From positions 5,096 through 69,095 of the forward strand of contig NZ_VLOG01000045.1 in NCBI RefSeq assembly GCF_007655305.1: a stretch of DNA of 64,000 bases. Direction: 5' to 3'. This document shows positions 53,704-61,855 of the stretch, in pieces (the stretch's first letter is position 1; each line of letters begins with the position of its first letter). The position numbers and the translations under genes were made by a program. The DNA is from Algoriphagus algorifonticola (GTDB lineage Bacteria; Bacteroidota; Bacteroidia; Cytophagales; Cyclobacteriaceae). The notes beneath the pieces are model-generated. The model did not search any database and was not told where the DNA came from. It was given only the letters and a program-made list of their open reading frames with translations.

Positions 53704-54123
53704 ATGGAAAATCAGATTGAATCACTAATTCCACACCGTTACCCATTTCTGTTTGTAGATTCTATTGAAAGTACATCTGTTGAAGAAATAGTTGGGTTTA
53801 AAACATTTAGATCGATTGGTGACGAATTTGTAAAAGGGAGCTTTCCTGAGTCTGGTTTTATTCCTGGAATGATTTTAATAGAATCTATGGCACAATGTGG
53901 GGGAGCTGGAATAAAAATATTGGGCTTAACCAATGGTTTTTTTGCGTTAGTAAGTCTTCAGGAAGTCCGATTTTACAAAGGGGTTAATTATGACGAAAAG
54001 GTGAAATATGTAATTAATAATTTAAGAGTAAGTGACCGTTTAATAAAACAATCTGGAATTGCTTATTCTAATGGGGAAAAAGTTGCTGAGGCTTCTTGGG
54101 TTTGTGCTAAGTTGGCAAATTGA
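53704..54123 (+). CDS. FabZ-like hotdog protein lacking the usual His
   Basis: 139 aa, close to FabZ length. IESLIPHRYPFLFVDSIES and PGMILIESMAQCGG (E60) are the FabZ signatures, but the catalytic GHFPG block reads KGSFPES, with Ser46 where FabZ has His. Single hotdog, no signal. It may have lost dehydratase activity or act on another substrate. AT-rich compared with the transfer genes. Isolated, no fatty-acid genes nearby. Confidence 0.7.
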   Translation: MENQIESLIPHRYPFLFVDSIESTSVEEIVGFKTFRSIGDEFVKGSFPESGFIPGMILIESMAQCGGAGIKILGLTNGFFALVSLQEVRFYKGVNYDEKVKYVINNLRVSDRLIKQSGIAYSNGEKVAEASWVCAKLAN

Positions 54124-54479
54124 TCAGTTTTCTTAACGGGATGGGTTAGAGCTTAAGGATACTATTTTTAATAGCTTTTAATTCCTGTGCTCATGGTGGA
54201 TCTCTGAATCCTATTTGAAATTGTTTTTTTCTTCCCCTTTTCTGTCCCATTCATTTTTAATTTTCATGTGATGTGATTGAATCCCAAATTCCGGTTTTAT
54301 CCAATTGTATGCACAAAGGTCTGACGGCCTGTCAGTTTCAAAAAACTGAGGCTTTCAGCAGAATTTCCTAAAAACAGGGTTTCCTACGGACTGCCTCCCA
54401 GTTTTTAAATTCTAATTTTTTCTCACTTTCCCGGCCATCCTAAATGACCTGCATAAATTTTAACTAAAACCAAAATACT
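54124..54479. other. Gene-free region with short hairpins
   Basis: 356 bp without a supported gene. 54321-54365 has overlapping inverted repeats (CTGAC/GTCAG and CAGTTT/AAACTG); CTGTCAGTTTCAAAAA recurs in the intergenic region after the CHAT gene near 57482. No RNA family recognised. Confidence 0.35.
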
Positions 54480-54701
54480 ATGGCATTCTCAAAAAAGTAC
54501 ATCGGTAAAGGAAAGCAAGTCGAAAACATGGAAATTGTGGAAGTGAGCCTGAATATGGCTGAGCTTCAAAACCACACCTTTGAATATGAAGGAGAAACCT
54601 TCGTCAAGTTCAATGTCGCCAAGCTAAAAGAGCCTGATCAGTACGGCAAAACCCACACGGTCTACGTTTCCGTCAAAGACCCGGATTCTGAAGAATCTTA
54701 A
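54480..54701 (+). CDS. Conserved 73-aa protein
   Basis: MAFSKKYIGKGKQVENMEIV then NHTFEYEGETFVKFNVAKLK, EPDQYGKTHTVYVS. I recall this small beta-rich protein as widespread in Bacteroidota, often near mobile or repair genes, with no assigned function. Complete, followed at once by a terminator. Confidence 0.7.
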   Translation: MAFSKKYIGKGKQVENMEIVEVSLNMAELQNHTFEYEGETFVKFNVAKLKEPDQYGKTHTVYVSVKDPDSEES

Positions 54702-54726
54702 AAAAAGCGCTTTCGGGCTTTTTTTG
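54701..54726 (+). terminator. Rho-independent terminator
   Basis: AAAAAAGC (54701-54708) and GCTTTTTT (54717-54724) around GCTTTCGG, overlapping the stop of the 73-aa gene. Confidence 0.75.
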
Positions 54727-54850
54727 ATCTTTAAGACTATTTTCGGTTGGTACTGCCAAAGTTTGTCTCCCAAATGATTATTTTGCATCAATTACAACCT
54801 AGAAATTTTCATGGCTTAAGAAATGGGAGTAGATCGTTAAAAAAAAATAG

Positions 54851-57331
54851 ATGGCCGAATTATATGAAAAGTTTCGTGATTTGATGCTTCACGACACTGC
54901 GAATAAATCTGATACCAACGAAGAAAAAATCGTCTTAGTCTATCATGAGATTTTAGATAATTGGATTGAAGATTATGAGTCTTATCGCAAAAATTCTTCT
55001 AGGTTTTTAGATAGCCTTGAAACGTATTTTAATTATGCACTTGGTGTCTCTGCTTCTATTTACGTTGCCCTCTATGATCAGGTAATAAACCTCCCGGTAA
55101 AAGGTACCTTCGACCAAAATATTGTAAAAATAATTCCATCAGATTCCGCAATAAAAAATGTCAAGCGTATTGTGGAGCGTAGTATGGAGGATGTTCAAAT
55201 TATTAGAATATCAGATTTTTCTGTTAAAACTGATGGGTTTTCTGATTTTGAAATAAGAGAAATTGTTAGTCTAATGATTGACAAATTTCAGAATGATACT
55301 GTGGAAAATTTTCATTGGGATATGAAGCTCATTGATTCTACAGTGTTTGATTTTGCTTTTCTAAGGGGGTTGTGCCTACGTATTCGTGAGCCTGAGCTTT
55401 TCTATTTTTTAACAAACATGTTTTTCGATAGGCTATTTACTTCAGAATACCATCAAGACTCAAGAAATCTTTGTGAGGAGATTTTGATTTCGTCGATCAA
55501 AGATAATTTCTCTTTTTACGGATATTTTATCTGTTTTAGAGTTTACTCAAATCAAGGAAACGTTCAAGCTGCCTTAATGTATGGGAATTTATGCTTGAAG
55601 AGTGTGATCCAATTAGAGGCTTTGCCAAGTGATAAGTTTCAATTCGAAATTATTTGGCAATCCCTTAAAATGTTTAGAAATTGTCATTTATACCCTTTAG
55701 CAATTCGTATTTATGATCGAAAGCCAAAATCAATAGTACTTTCTGACTATGATAAGCATGCATTAGATAATAGCTACTTCAATTGTAGACTTATGATAAA
55801 TGAACCTAGTCTAAAATCGGCTTTAGAAGATTATATTAATATAGAAAGAGAGTCAATCCTAAAGGAAGGGACTAATGGCTGCATTCCATGGCTTATTTTG
55901 CTGTATAATTTGAGTAGAATTGATGATTCTTTTCAATACTCAAATTCAAGTCTTTTTTCATACATACCGTTGTTTGAAAGTGTTGTTCCGTCGGGCCTTA
56001 TTACAAAATGGAAAAATATAATTTTTGGAAATTCGGATGGGCTTAATGTGCAATTAAAGGAATCTCTGTTAAAGCTCACAAAGACCAAGAACAAAGCTGA
56101 TTTTGTTTATGATAATGAAATGGCTTTAAAGATTGCTAGTAGAATAATAGCAGACAGTTTTGCGAAAATGGATTTTGAATCAATTCTTATAGCGATGATA
56201 GTGAAGTCCGATTTCAGTATAAATTTTGTTAACAAATCAAGTTCTGAATTTGAGCAGCTTGACCTTACGGAATATTCCCATGAATCTTTCTATGAAATTT
56301 ATAATAATCAGCTTGGAGTCCTTGAAAAACTTCCAATAATGGATTTTGATTTTGTGATTTTTTTAATTAATTCAGAAGAAAAACTATTCTATCTAATTTA
56401 CAATAAAAAAAGCGTTTTACACTATGGCCAATTTCCTGATTGGAATCCTGATGAATTTAGGAAGTGGAAGAATGAAGAATTGGTTCAATTTAAGTTTGAT
56501 ACTACGATAAAGGATAAAGGAGGTCAAATAAGGAACATGTTTGCTGAAGACTACGAGCAAGAGTCCTCTAGGTTCATTCAAAATTTGAAGTTTCCAAAAT
56601 TAAATATGTTATCGAAGGTTAAAAAGGTTTTATTAATTAAGGATATGGCTATTAGTGATTTTCCTCATAACTTGCTTATGGGTTCAGAGGGTCTCTTAGG
56701 TCTTCAAGGAAGTATAACAAATATTTTATCCTTGGAATGGTTGAACAAGAGAATTCATTCTGAAATTGAAAGTCGAAATTTTGATAAGGCAATTTATATT
56801 CCAATAGAAGGTGGGGATCTTACAATTAATATGCTTTATGAATTTTTATTGGATACTATTGAAAAATATGACATAAGAAAAACGACTTCTATAGTAGGGG
56901 GTTCGCCTCTTGATTCGACCATAAATATAGTGTCTTCACACGGTGATATAAATATTTCATCAAATGAATTTATATACCCAAATGATTCAAGTGTTGTCCA
57001 TAATCTGGATGGAATTTTAGGAAGCGGGAAAATTCTAATTCTTTTGGTCTGTCATTCAGGATCAGCAACGGAACACTTTTTTAGAAACGAAATTTCAACT
57101 ATTGTAAAAAGGTATTTAGTAAATGGATATGAGGCAGTTATAGCTCCCTTTTGGTCTTTGCATATAAATGTTCCTCCAATTTGGTTACCAGTCTTTTTAG
57201 AAGAATTGGAAAAAGGAAATGAAATCAGCAACGCTATTTTTCATGCAAATAAAATTGTTCATGAAAAATACCTAACCCCCGCAGCTTGGGCTTGTATGCA
57301 TCTCTATGGAAATCCGTTCTTCAAGCTTTGA
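54851..57331 (+). CDS. CHAT-domain cysteine protease
   Basis: 826 aa. Residues ~1-520 are helical with loosely repeated units (TPR-like in feel, e.g. NVQAALMYGNLCLKSVIQLE), and the last ~250 form a CHAT domain: DFPHNLLMGSEG, catalytic His in IVSSHGDIN (about H697) and Cys in LLVCHSGS (about C734), then APFWSL and WACMHLYGNP. Both catalytic residues are intact. CHAT proteases with helical sensor parts act in anti-phage and cell-death systems by cutting a partner. No gene in the same transcript; a PIN-like gene converges on it. Confidence 0.8.
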   Translation: MAELYEKFRDLMLHDTANKSDTNEEKIVLVYHEILDNWIEDYESYRKNSSRFLDSLETYFNYALGVSASIYVALYDQVINLPVKGTFDQNIVKIIPSDSAIKNVKRIVERSMEDVQIIRISDFSVKTDGFSDFEIREIVSLMIDKFQNDTVENFHWDMKLIDSTVFDFAFLRGLCLRIREPELFYFLTNMFFDRLFTSEYHQDSRNLCEEILISSIKDNFSFYGYFICFRVYSNQGNVQAALMYGNLCLKSVIQLEALPSDKFQFEIIWQSLKMFRNCHLYPLAIRIYDRKPKSIVLSDYDKHALDNSYFNCRLMINEPSLKSALEDYINIERESILKEGTNGCIPWLILLYNLSRIDDSFQYSNSSLFSYIPLFESVVPSGLITKWKNIIFGNSDGLNVQLKESLLKLTKTKNKADFVYDNEMALKIASRIIADSFAKMDFESILIAMIVKSDFSINFVNKSSSEFEQLDLTEYSHESFYEIYNNQLGVLEKLPIMDFDFVIFLINSEEKLFYLIYNKKSVLHYGQFPDWNPDEFRKWKNEELVQFKFDTTIKDKGGQIRNMFAEDYEQESSRFIQNLKFPKLNMLSKVKKVLLIKDMAISDFPHNLLMGSEGLLGLQGSITNILSLEWLNKRIHSEIESRNFDKAIYIPIEGGDLTINMLYEFLLDTIEKYDIRKTTSIVGGSPLDSTINIVSSHGDINISSNEFIYPNDSSVVHNLDGILGSGKILILLVCHSGSATEHFFRNEISTIVKRYLVNGYEAVIAPFWSLHINVPPIWLPVFLEELEKGNEISNAIFHANKIVHEKYLTPAAWACMHLYGNPFFKL

Positions 57332-57536
57332 CTATTTCATTAAATAAAATAATTGATTTATTATTTATTCCAGTATCATCATTTTTTGAATGCTTTTCTA
57401 GAATTTTTTTCTTTTATTGTTGTCAATATATTTTCTTATATAACCTTGTTTTGTCGAATATTATTCACAACGGCAAGAAAGTCTGTCAGTTTCAAAAATG
57501 GGATTCGACAAAAAATATTCTATTCGAATTCGACCT

Positions 57537-58304
57537 TTAGCCATTTGGCTCATATAGGTATCCATTCATTTTTGCCTCTCTAGCTAGGTTCATCCACTTT
57601 TTTTCAAGTGTCCAATATTTATCCCCAGGCTGGACATAGATCATATTGCTCATATCATTTTCATCATTCCCTTCTGCCTTCATCCATGAAACCATCATTT
57701 TTCTCAAATATGTTGCACCTACAGTGGTGTAAAATTCAAACTGCTCCCATGGGATGGTGTCAATGGAGTATTGATTGATTTCCCTTTCGTTTAATTTGTG
57801 AAGAAACCACTTTTTAAAATCAAATAAATCCAGGTCCCTACCTGAATATTTTACAAGGGCTCTTTTTATATCATTTTCAAGATTATTGAGGTCATTCAAA
57901 AAATCAGCCCATCCATCAAAGTTTTTCTTTCGAATTGAGGAGATCTTCTCAAGCTCTTCTTTAAAACTATTGGATACCAATCCTTCTTTCGGATGGTTAA
58001 GAAGTACTCTTAGAAACGCAAAAGTCAAATTAGATTCTATTTCAAACTCTCTTTCAAAATTCTCGACAATTAGTGATTGAGCATGATCCCAAGGGTATTG
58101 TAAAATTATTTCTGGTTTAAGGCTAAAAATCTTATGTATCGCCGCTTGGACCTCAGATAATTTGTTCAGATTATTCGGCGAAAATGCCAATTCCATCAGC
58201 GATAAATAAGTACAAACTAGCGTATATTTACTTGGGTCGGGAATCTGAAGTTGGTTTTTACTCAGACCATACCAGATCATGGTATCACAAATTATTCTCG
58301 TCAT
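57537..58304 (-). CDS. PIN-like domain protein
   Basis: 255 aa. ICDTMIWYGL (D7) and LSLMELAF (E39) give the first PIN acids; the end, NDENDMSNMIYVQPGDKYWT (D214, D217, D228), supplies the rest, with a ~120-residue helical insertion in between. This fits a PIN-like RNase, the nuclease of many toxin and abortive-infection systems. Convergent with the CHAT gene, 205 nt apart. Identification rests on acid spacing only, so the family call is tentative. Confidence 0.55.
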   Translation of the reverse strand: MTRIICDTMIWYGLSKNQLQIPDPSKYTLVCTYLSLMELAFSPNNLNKLSEVQAAIHKIFSLKPEIILQYPWDHAQSLIVENFEREFEIESNLTFAFLRVLLNHPKEGLVSNSFKEELEKISSIRKKNFDGWADFLNDLNNLENDIKRALVKYSGRDLDLFDFKKWFLHKLNEREINQYSIDTIPWEQFEFYTTVGATYLRKMMVSWMKAEGNDENDMSNMIYVQPGDKYWTLEKKWMNLAREAKMNGYLYEPNG

Positions 58305-58479
58305 TGAGGTGGTGGCATTAGAATTTCAGATTGATTAAAATTAGATTATTTCCTTCATCTCAGACCTTTTGTACTTTTAATAGTTGACACTATTTGTCAT
58401 TTCTTCTGGCTGGAATTGAATCATGTTTTTCAATACCTAATTTATGATCAAATAGAATGGAAAGATTTTGCAAATTGTC

Positions 58480-58500
58480 TTATCTCAAAAAATGAGATAA
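58480..58500. promoter_or_regulatory. Perfect inverted repeat before the RM regulator
   Basis: TTATCTCA-AAAAA-TGAGATAA, 8-bp arms and 5-bp spacer, ending 42 nt before the XRE start. Controller proteins of RM systems bind such repeats next to their own promoter. Confidence 0.6.
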
Positions 58501-58542
58501 TCCATTTATTTTTCTATTTTCAGTTTCGGTCTTATTTCGGGA

Positions 58543-58752
58543 ATGAACAGAATCAAAGAAGTGCTTGAGCAAAAGGGGATTACCCAGACTTGGCTCGCGG
58601 AGCAGTTGGGCAAAAGCTACAACATGGTCAATAGCTACGTGCAAAACAGGCAACAGCCCCGCCTGGAAGTGCTTTTTGAGATTGCCAAAATCCTGCAGGT
58701 GAATGCCAAAGATCTTCTGGTGGATCAAAATCCCGAAAAACAATCCCAATAA
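58543..58752 (+). CDS. XRE controller-type regulator of the RM system
   Basis: 69 aa, a bare HTH: IKEVLEQKGITQTWLAEQLG, KSYNMVNSYVQNRQQPRLEV, LFEIAKILQVNAKDLL. Size and place, 23 nt before mod and behind a palindrome, fit a C-protein that times methylase and nuclease expression. Confidence 0.8.
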   Translation: MNRIKEVLEQKGITQTWLAEQLGKSYNMVNSYVQNRQQPRLEVLFEIAKILQVNAKDLLVDQNPEKQSQ

Positions 58753-58775
58753 ATACAGCAAAAAATAAAAGACGA

Positions 58776-60761
58776 ATGTCCGAACCTACGATGCAAGAAC
58801 TAGATGGAATGAGCCTTTCCCCTACGGAAGAAAAATTGAAAGCACTTCGGGAAGTACTTCCGGAGGTTTTTACCGAAAATCAAATTGATTGGGAAAAGCT
58901 AAAAGCAACACTCGGGGAAAATATCAATTTCTCAAATGAGCGCTATGTTCTCAATTGGGCAGGAAAGAGCGACGCCTTTAAAGTCCTGCAGGTGCCTTCT
59001 TCTAAAACGCTGGTTCCGGCTAGAGAGGAAAGTGTCAACTTTGACGAAACTCAAAATATTTTTATTGAGGGGGAAAACCTGGAAGCACTCAAAGTCCTTC
59101 AAAAGAGCTACTTCGGAAAGGTGAAGATGATCTACATTGATCCGCCCTATAATACTGGTAATGACTCATTTATCTATCCGGATAAGTTTTCAGAAACCAA
59201 AGCCGACTATGAAAAGCGGGTAGGTGACAAGGACGAGGAAGGCTATATGACCAAGGATGGCCTATTTAAAAAGAACAGCAAAGAAAACGGCCAATATCAC
59301 AGCAACTGGCTCAATATGATGATGCCCAGGCTCTACTTGGCTAAGAATCTGCTTCGACAAGATGGGGTGATTTTTGTCTCCATCGATGACAATGAAGTTC
59401 ACAATCTCAGGCTATTAATGAATGAGGTTTTTGGGGAGGAGAATTTTATTGGACAATTTATTTGGCAATCAAAAAAAGGGGGAGGAAGTGATTCTACAAC
59501 AGTTGTTCAAGATCATGAATATGTTTTGTGCTATTCAAAAAACATGAATTTTTTAAAAATTGGGATGATTGAAATTATTCCAGAACCTCTTGATAAAAAA
59601 GATGAATTCGGTTCATATAGGCGTGGTAGAGAGTTGAATAAATGGGGTTCAAATTCAAGAAGAGTTGATAGACCTACAATGTGGTTTCCTATCCCGGGGC
59701 CAAATTGTGAAGATGTATATCCAATAAAGAATGATGGAACAGAAGGTTGCTGGAGGTTTGGTAAGGAAAACATGATGAAGTTTGTTCGAGAGAGAAATGT
59801 TGAATTTGTTCGAAGAGATGATGGTTCTTACATCGCATACGAAAAAATTCGATCTGAAGAAGCTCGATTCAAACCTTTCAGGACTCTTTTGAAGGATGTT
59901 AACGCAACATCTGAAGGATCCATGACTGTAAGGGATCTGTTTGATGGAGAAAAGGTTTTTTCGTTTCCAAAGCCTCAATCTTTACTGAGAAACTTGATCA
60001 CTATAGGCTCTCCAAGTTTTCAAGAGGATATTGTTTTAGATTTTTTTGCTGGGAGTTCCAGTACTGCCCATGCAATAATGGAATTAAATAAAGAAGAGGG
60101 ACGCAACCGAAAATATATCTGTGTCCAGCTTCCGGAGCTTTGTGAAGAGAAAAGCGAGGCTTTTAAGGCAGGATATAAAACCATCGCAGATATCTCGAAA
60201 GAACGAATCCGAAGGGCGGGGAAGAAAATCAAAAGCGAGATTGATCAGGAGATTAAGGCACTTGCAGATAAGGTCAAAAAACTGGAGGGAGAACTACCCA
60301 CGCAAGAAACAAAAGAGGATATAGAAAATCTCAAATCCCAAATTTCCAATCTCCAATCCCAGGACTTGGGTTTCAAGGTGGTGAAGCTTAATGACAGTAA
60401 CTTTAAGCAATGGAAGCAGATTTCCGGGCATGATGCGCAGGCGCTGGCAGAGCAAATCAAACTCTTTGTAGATCCAGTGGCCGAGTCCGCCACAGCCGAA
60501 AGCATGGTCTATGAGCTGCTGCTGAAAAGCGGGAAAGATCTCAATAGTCGGATCGAGAAGAAATCAGATGCCTTTTGGATCAATGAGAAAGAGTTGGTGC
60601 TAATCTTGGATAAGATTTCAGAAGACACACTCAAAGAGATAATCCATGCCAATCCTGCTAAAGTCATCGCGTTGGATCGGATTTTTAAAGACAATGATCA
60701 ACTGAAAACCAATACTGTCCTGCAAATGCGGGATGCTGGGGTAGAATTCAAGACGATTTGA
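58776..60761 (+). CDS. mod: Type III DNA methyltransferase (Mod)
   Basis: 661 aa beta-class N6-adenine methylase: catalytic IDPPYNTGNDSF at 121-132, then a target-recognition region (~225-420), and SAM motif DFFAGSSSTAHAIMEL near 422-437. Length and order (motif IV before I) fit type III Mod. The recognition part (59440-60050) is visibly more AT-rich than the flanks, as if exchanged. Residues ~490-530 form a coiled coil. Methylates the host copy of the recognition site; needs Res for cutting. Confidence 0.9.
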   Translation: MSEPTMQELDGMSLSPTEEKLKALREVLPEVFTENQIDWEKLKATLGENINFSNERYVLNWAGKSDAFKVLQVPSSKTLVPAREESVNFDETQNIFIEGENLEALKVLQKSYFGKVKMIYIDPPYNTGNDSFIYPDKFSETKADYEKRVGDKDEEGYMTKDGLFKKNSKENGQYHSNWLNMMMPRLYLAKNLLRQDGVIFVSIDDNEVHNLRLLMNEVFGEENFIGQFIWQSKKGGGSDSTTVVQDHEYVLCYSKNMNFLKIGMIEIIPEPLDKKDEFGSYRRGRELNKWGSNSRRVDRPTMWFPIPGPNCEDVYPIKNDGTEGCWRFGKENMMKFVRERNVEFVRRDDGSYIAYEKIRSEEARFKPFRTLLKDVNATSEGSMTVRDLFDGEKVFSFPKPQSLLRNLITIGSPSFQEDIVLDFFAGSSSTAHAIMELNKEEGRNRKYICVQLPELCEEKSEAFKAGYKTIADISKERIRRAGKKIKSEIDQEIKALADKVKKLEGELPTQETKEDIENLKSQISNLQSQDLGFKVVKLNDSNFKQWKQISGHDAQALAEQIKLFVDPVAESATAESMVYELLLKSGKDLNSRIEKKSDAFWINEKELVLILDKISEDTLKEIIHANPAKVIALDRIFKDNDQLKTNTVLQMRDAGVEFKTI

Positions 60762-60765
60762 TCCT

Positions 60766-61773
60766 ATGGAAATTCCATCAGAAAGTCATTTGATCAAAGA
60801 ATTGGCTGAGATCATCGACCAAGGAAAGAAGCGGGCAGTATCCCAAGTAAATGGAGTCATTACCCTGGTCTATTGGCAAGTGGGCTTTAGAATCAACAGC
60901 CATGTCTTGGAGGATCAGCGAGCTGAATATGGAAAAGGGATTATTTCAGCGCTTTCTGATGAGTTGGTCGCGCTTTACGGGAAGAGTTTTGAGCAGCGGA
61001 ATCTCAGGAGGATGATGCAATTTGCCGAGCTTTTTCCGGATTTTAAGATTGTGTCGCCACTGGCGACACAATTGAGCTGGTCACATTTTGTCGAGCTCCT
61101 ATCTGTCAAATCTGCGGAGGCGAGAACCTTTTATGCACAAAGAGCTGCTGAAGAAACTTGGAGCAAACGAGAAATGCGCCGACAGATCGAGCGAAAAGCT
61201 TTCGAGCGAAAAGAAATCGCCAAAGGCCAGTTGATCCAAACTCCAAAAGAAGTACAGAATTCCTTTAAGGATCCCTATTTTTTGGATTTTCTGGGATTGA
61301 AAGAAGGTCATTTGGAAAACGATTTGGAATCGGCCATTCTGAGAAAATTAGAGGAATTCATCCTGGAACTAGGCAAGGGCTTTGCCTTTGTGGAGCGTCA
61401 AAAACGGATGATTATCGACGGAGAGGATTTTTATCTGGATCTCCTGTTTTATCATAGACCACTCCGGCGGCTTGTTGCAATAGAACTAAAGCTTGGCAAA
61501 TTCAAAGCTGCTTACAAAGGCCAAATGGAGCTATACCTCAAATGGTTGGATCGATATGAAAAGCAATCGGGTGAAGAATGTCCAATTGGATTGATCCTCT
61601 GTGCTGAAAAACAACACGAGCAGATCGAATTATTGGAAATGGGAAAAAATGGGATCATGGTTGCGGAATACATGACAGAGTTGCCACCTAAAAAGGAATT
61701 AGAAGCAAAGCTTCACCAAGCATTGATCGAAGCCAAAGCCCGTATTGAAAATTTAAAGTCCCTGGAAGAATGA
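60766..61773 (+). CDS. YhcG/DUF1016-family PD-(D/E)XK nuclease
   Basis: 335 aa. N-terminal DUF1016 half with INSHVLEDQRAEYGKGIISA, LSDELVALYGKSFEQRNLRR and WSHFVELLSVKSAEARTFYA, and a C-terminal nuclease with DFYLDLLFYHRPLRRLVAIE, LKLGKFKAAYKGQMELYLKW: D-x-x-L and E-x-K spaced as a PD-(D/E)XK site. It lies 4 nt after mod and 80 nt before res, so it is part of the RM transcript, perhaps as an extra restriction or anti-phage nuclease. Confidence 0.85.
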   Translation: MEIPSESHLIKELAEIIDQGKKRAVSQVNGVITLVYWQVGFRINSHVLEDQRAEYGKGIISALSDELVALYGKSFEQRNLRRMMQFAELFPDFKIVSPLATQLSWSHFVELLSVKSAEARTFYAQRAAEETWSKREMRRQIERKAFERKEIAKGQLIQTPKEVQNSFKDPYFLDFLGLKEGHLENDLESAILRKLEEFILELGKGFAFVERQKRMIIDGEDFYLDLLFYHRPLRRLVAIELKLGKFKAAYKGQMELYLKWLDRYEKQSGEECPIGLILCAEKQHEQIELLEMGKNGIMVAEYMTELPPKKELEAKLHQALIEAKARIENLKSLEE

Positions 61774-61855
61774 AATGCCCAATGGAAAAAAATCAAAATA
61801 GACAATATTGATTTGGGGCATTCCATATGGCCATAAAAAAGCAAATTATAATCTT

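Noticed and set aside
58776-60761. Phase-variable simple repeat in mod
   Set aside because: No tandem tetra- or pentanucleotide tract or long homopolymer was found in the gene or its start region.
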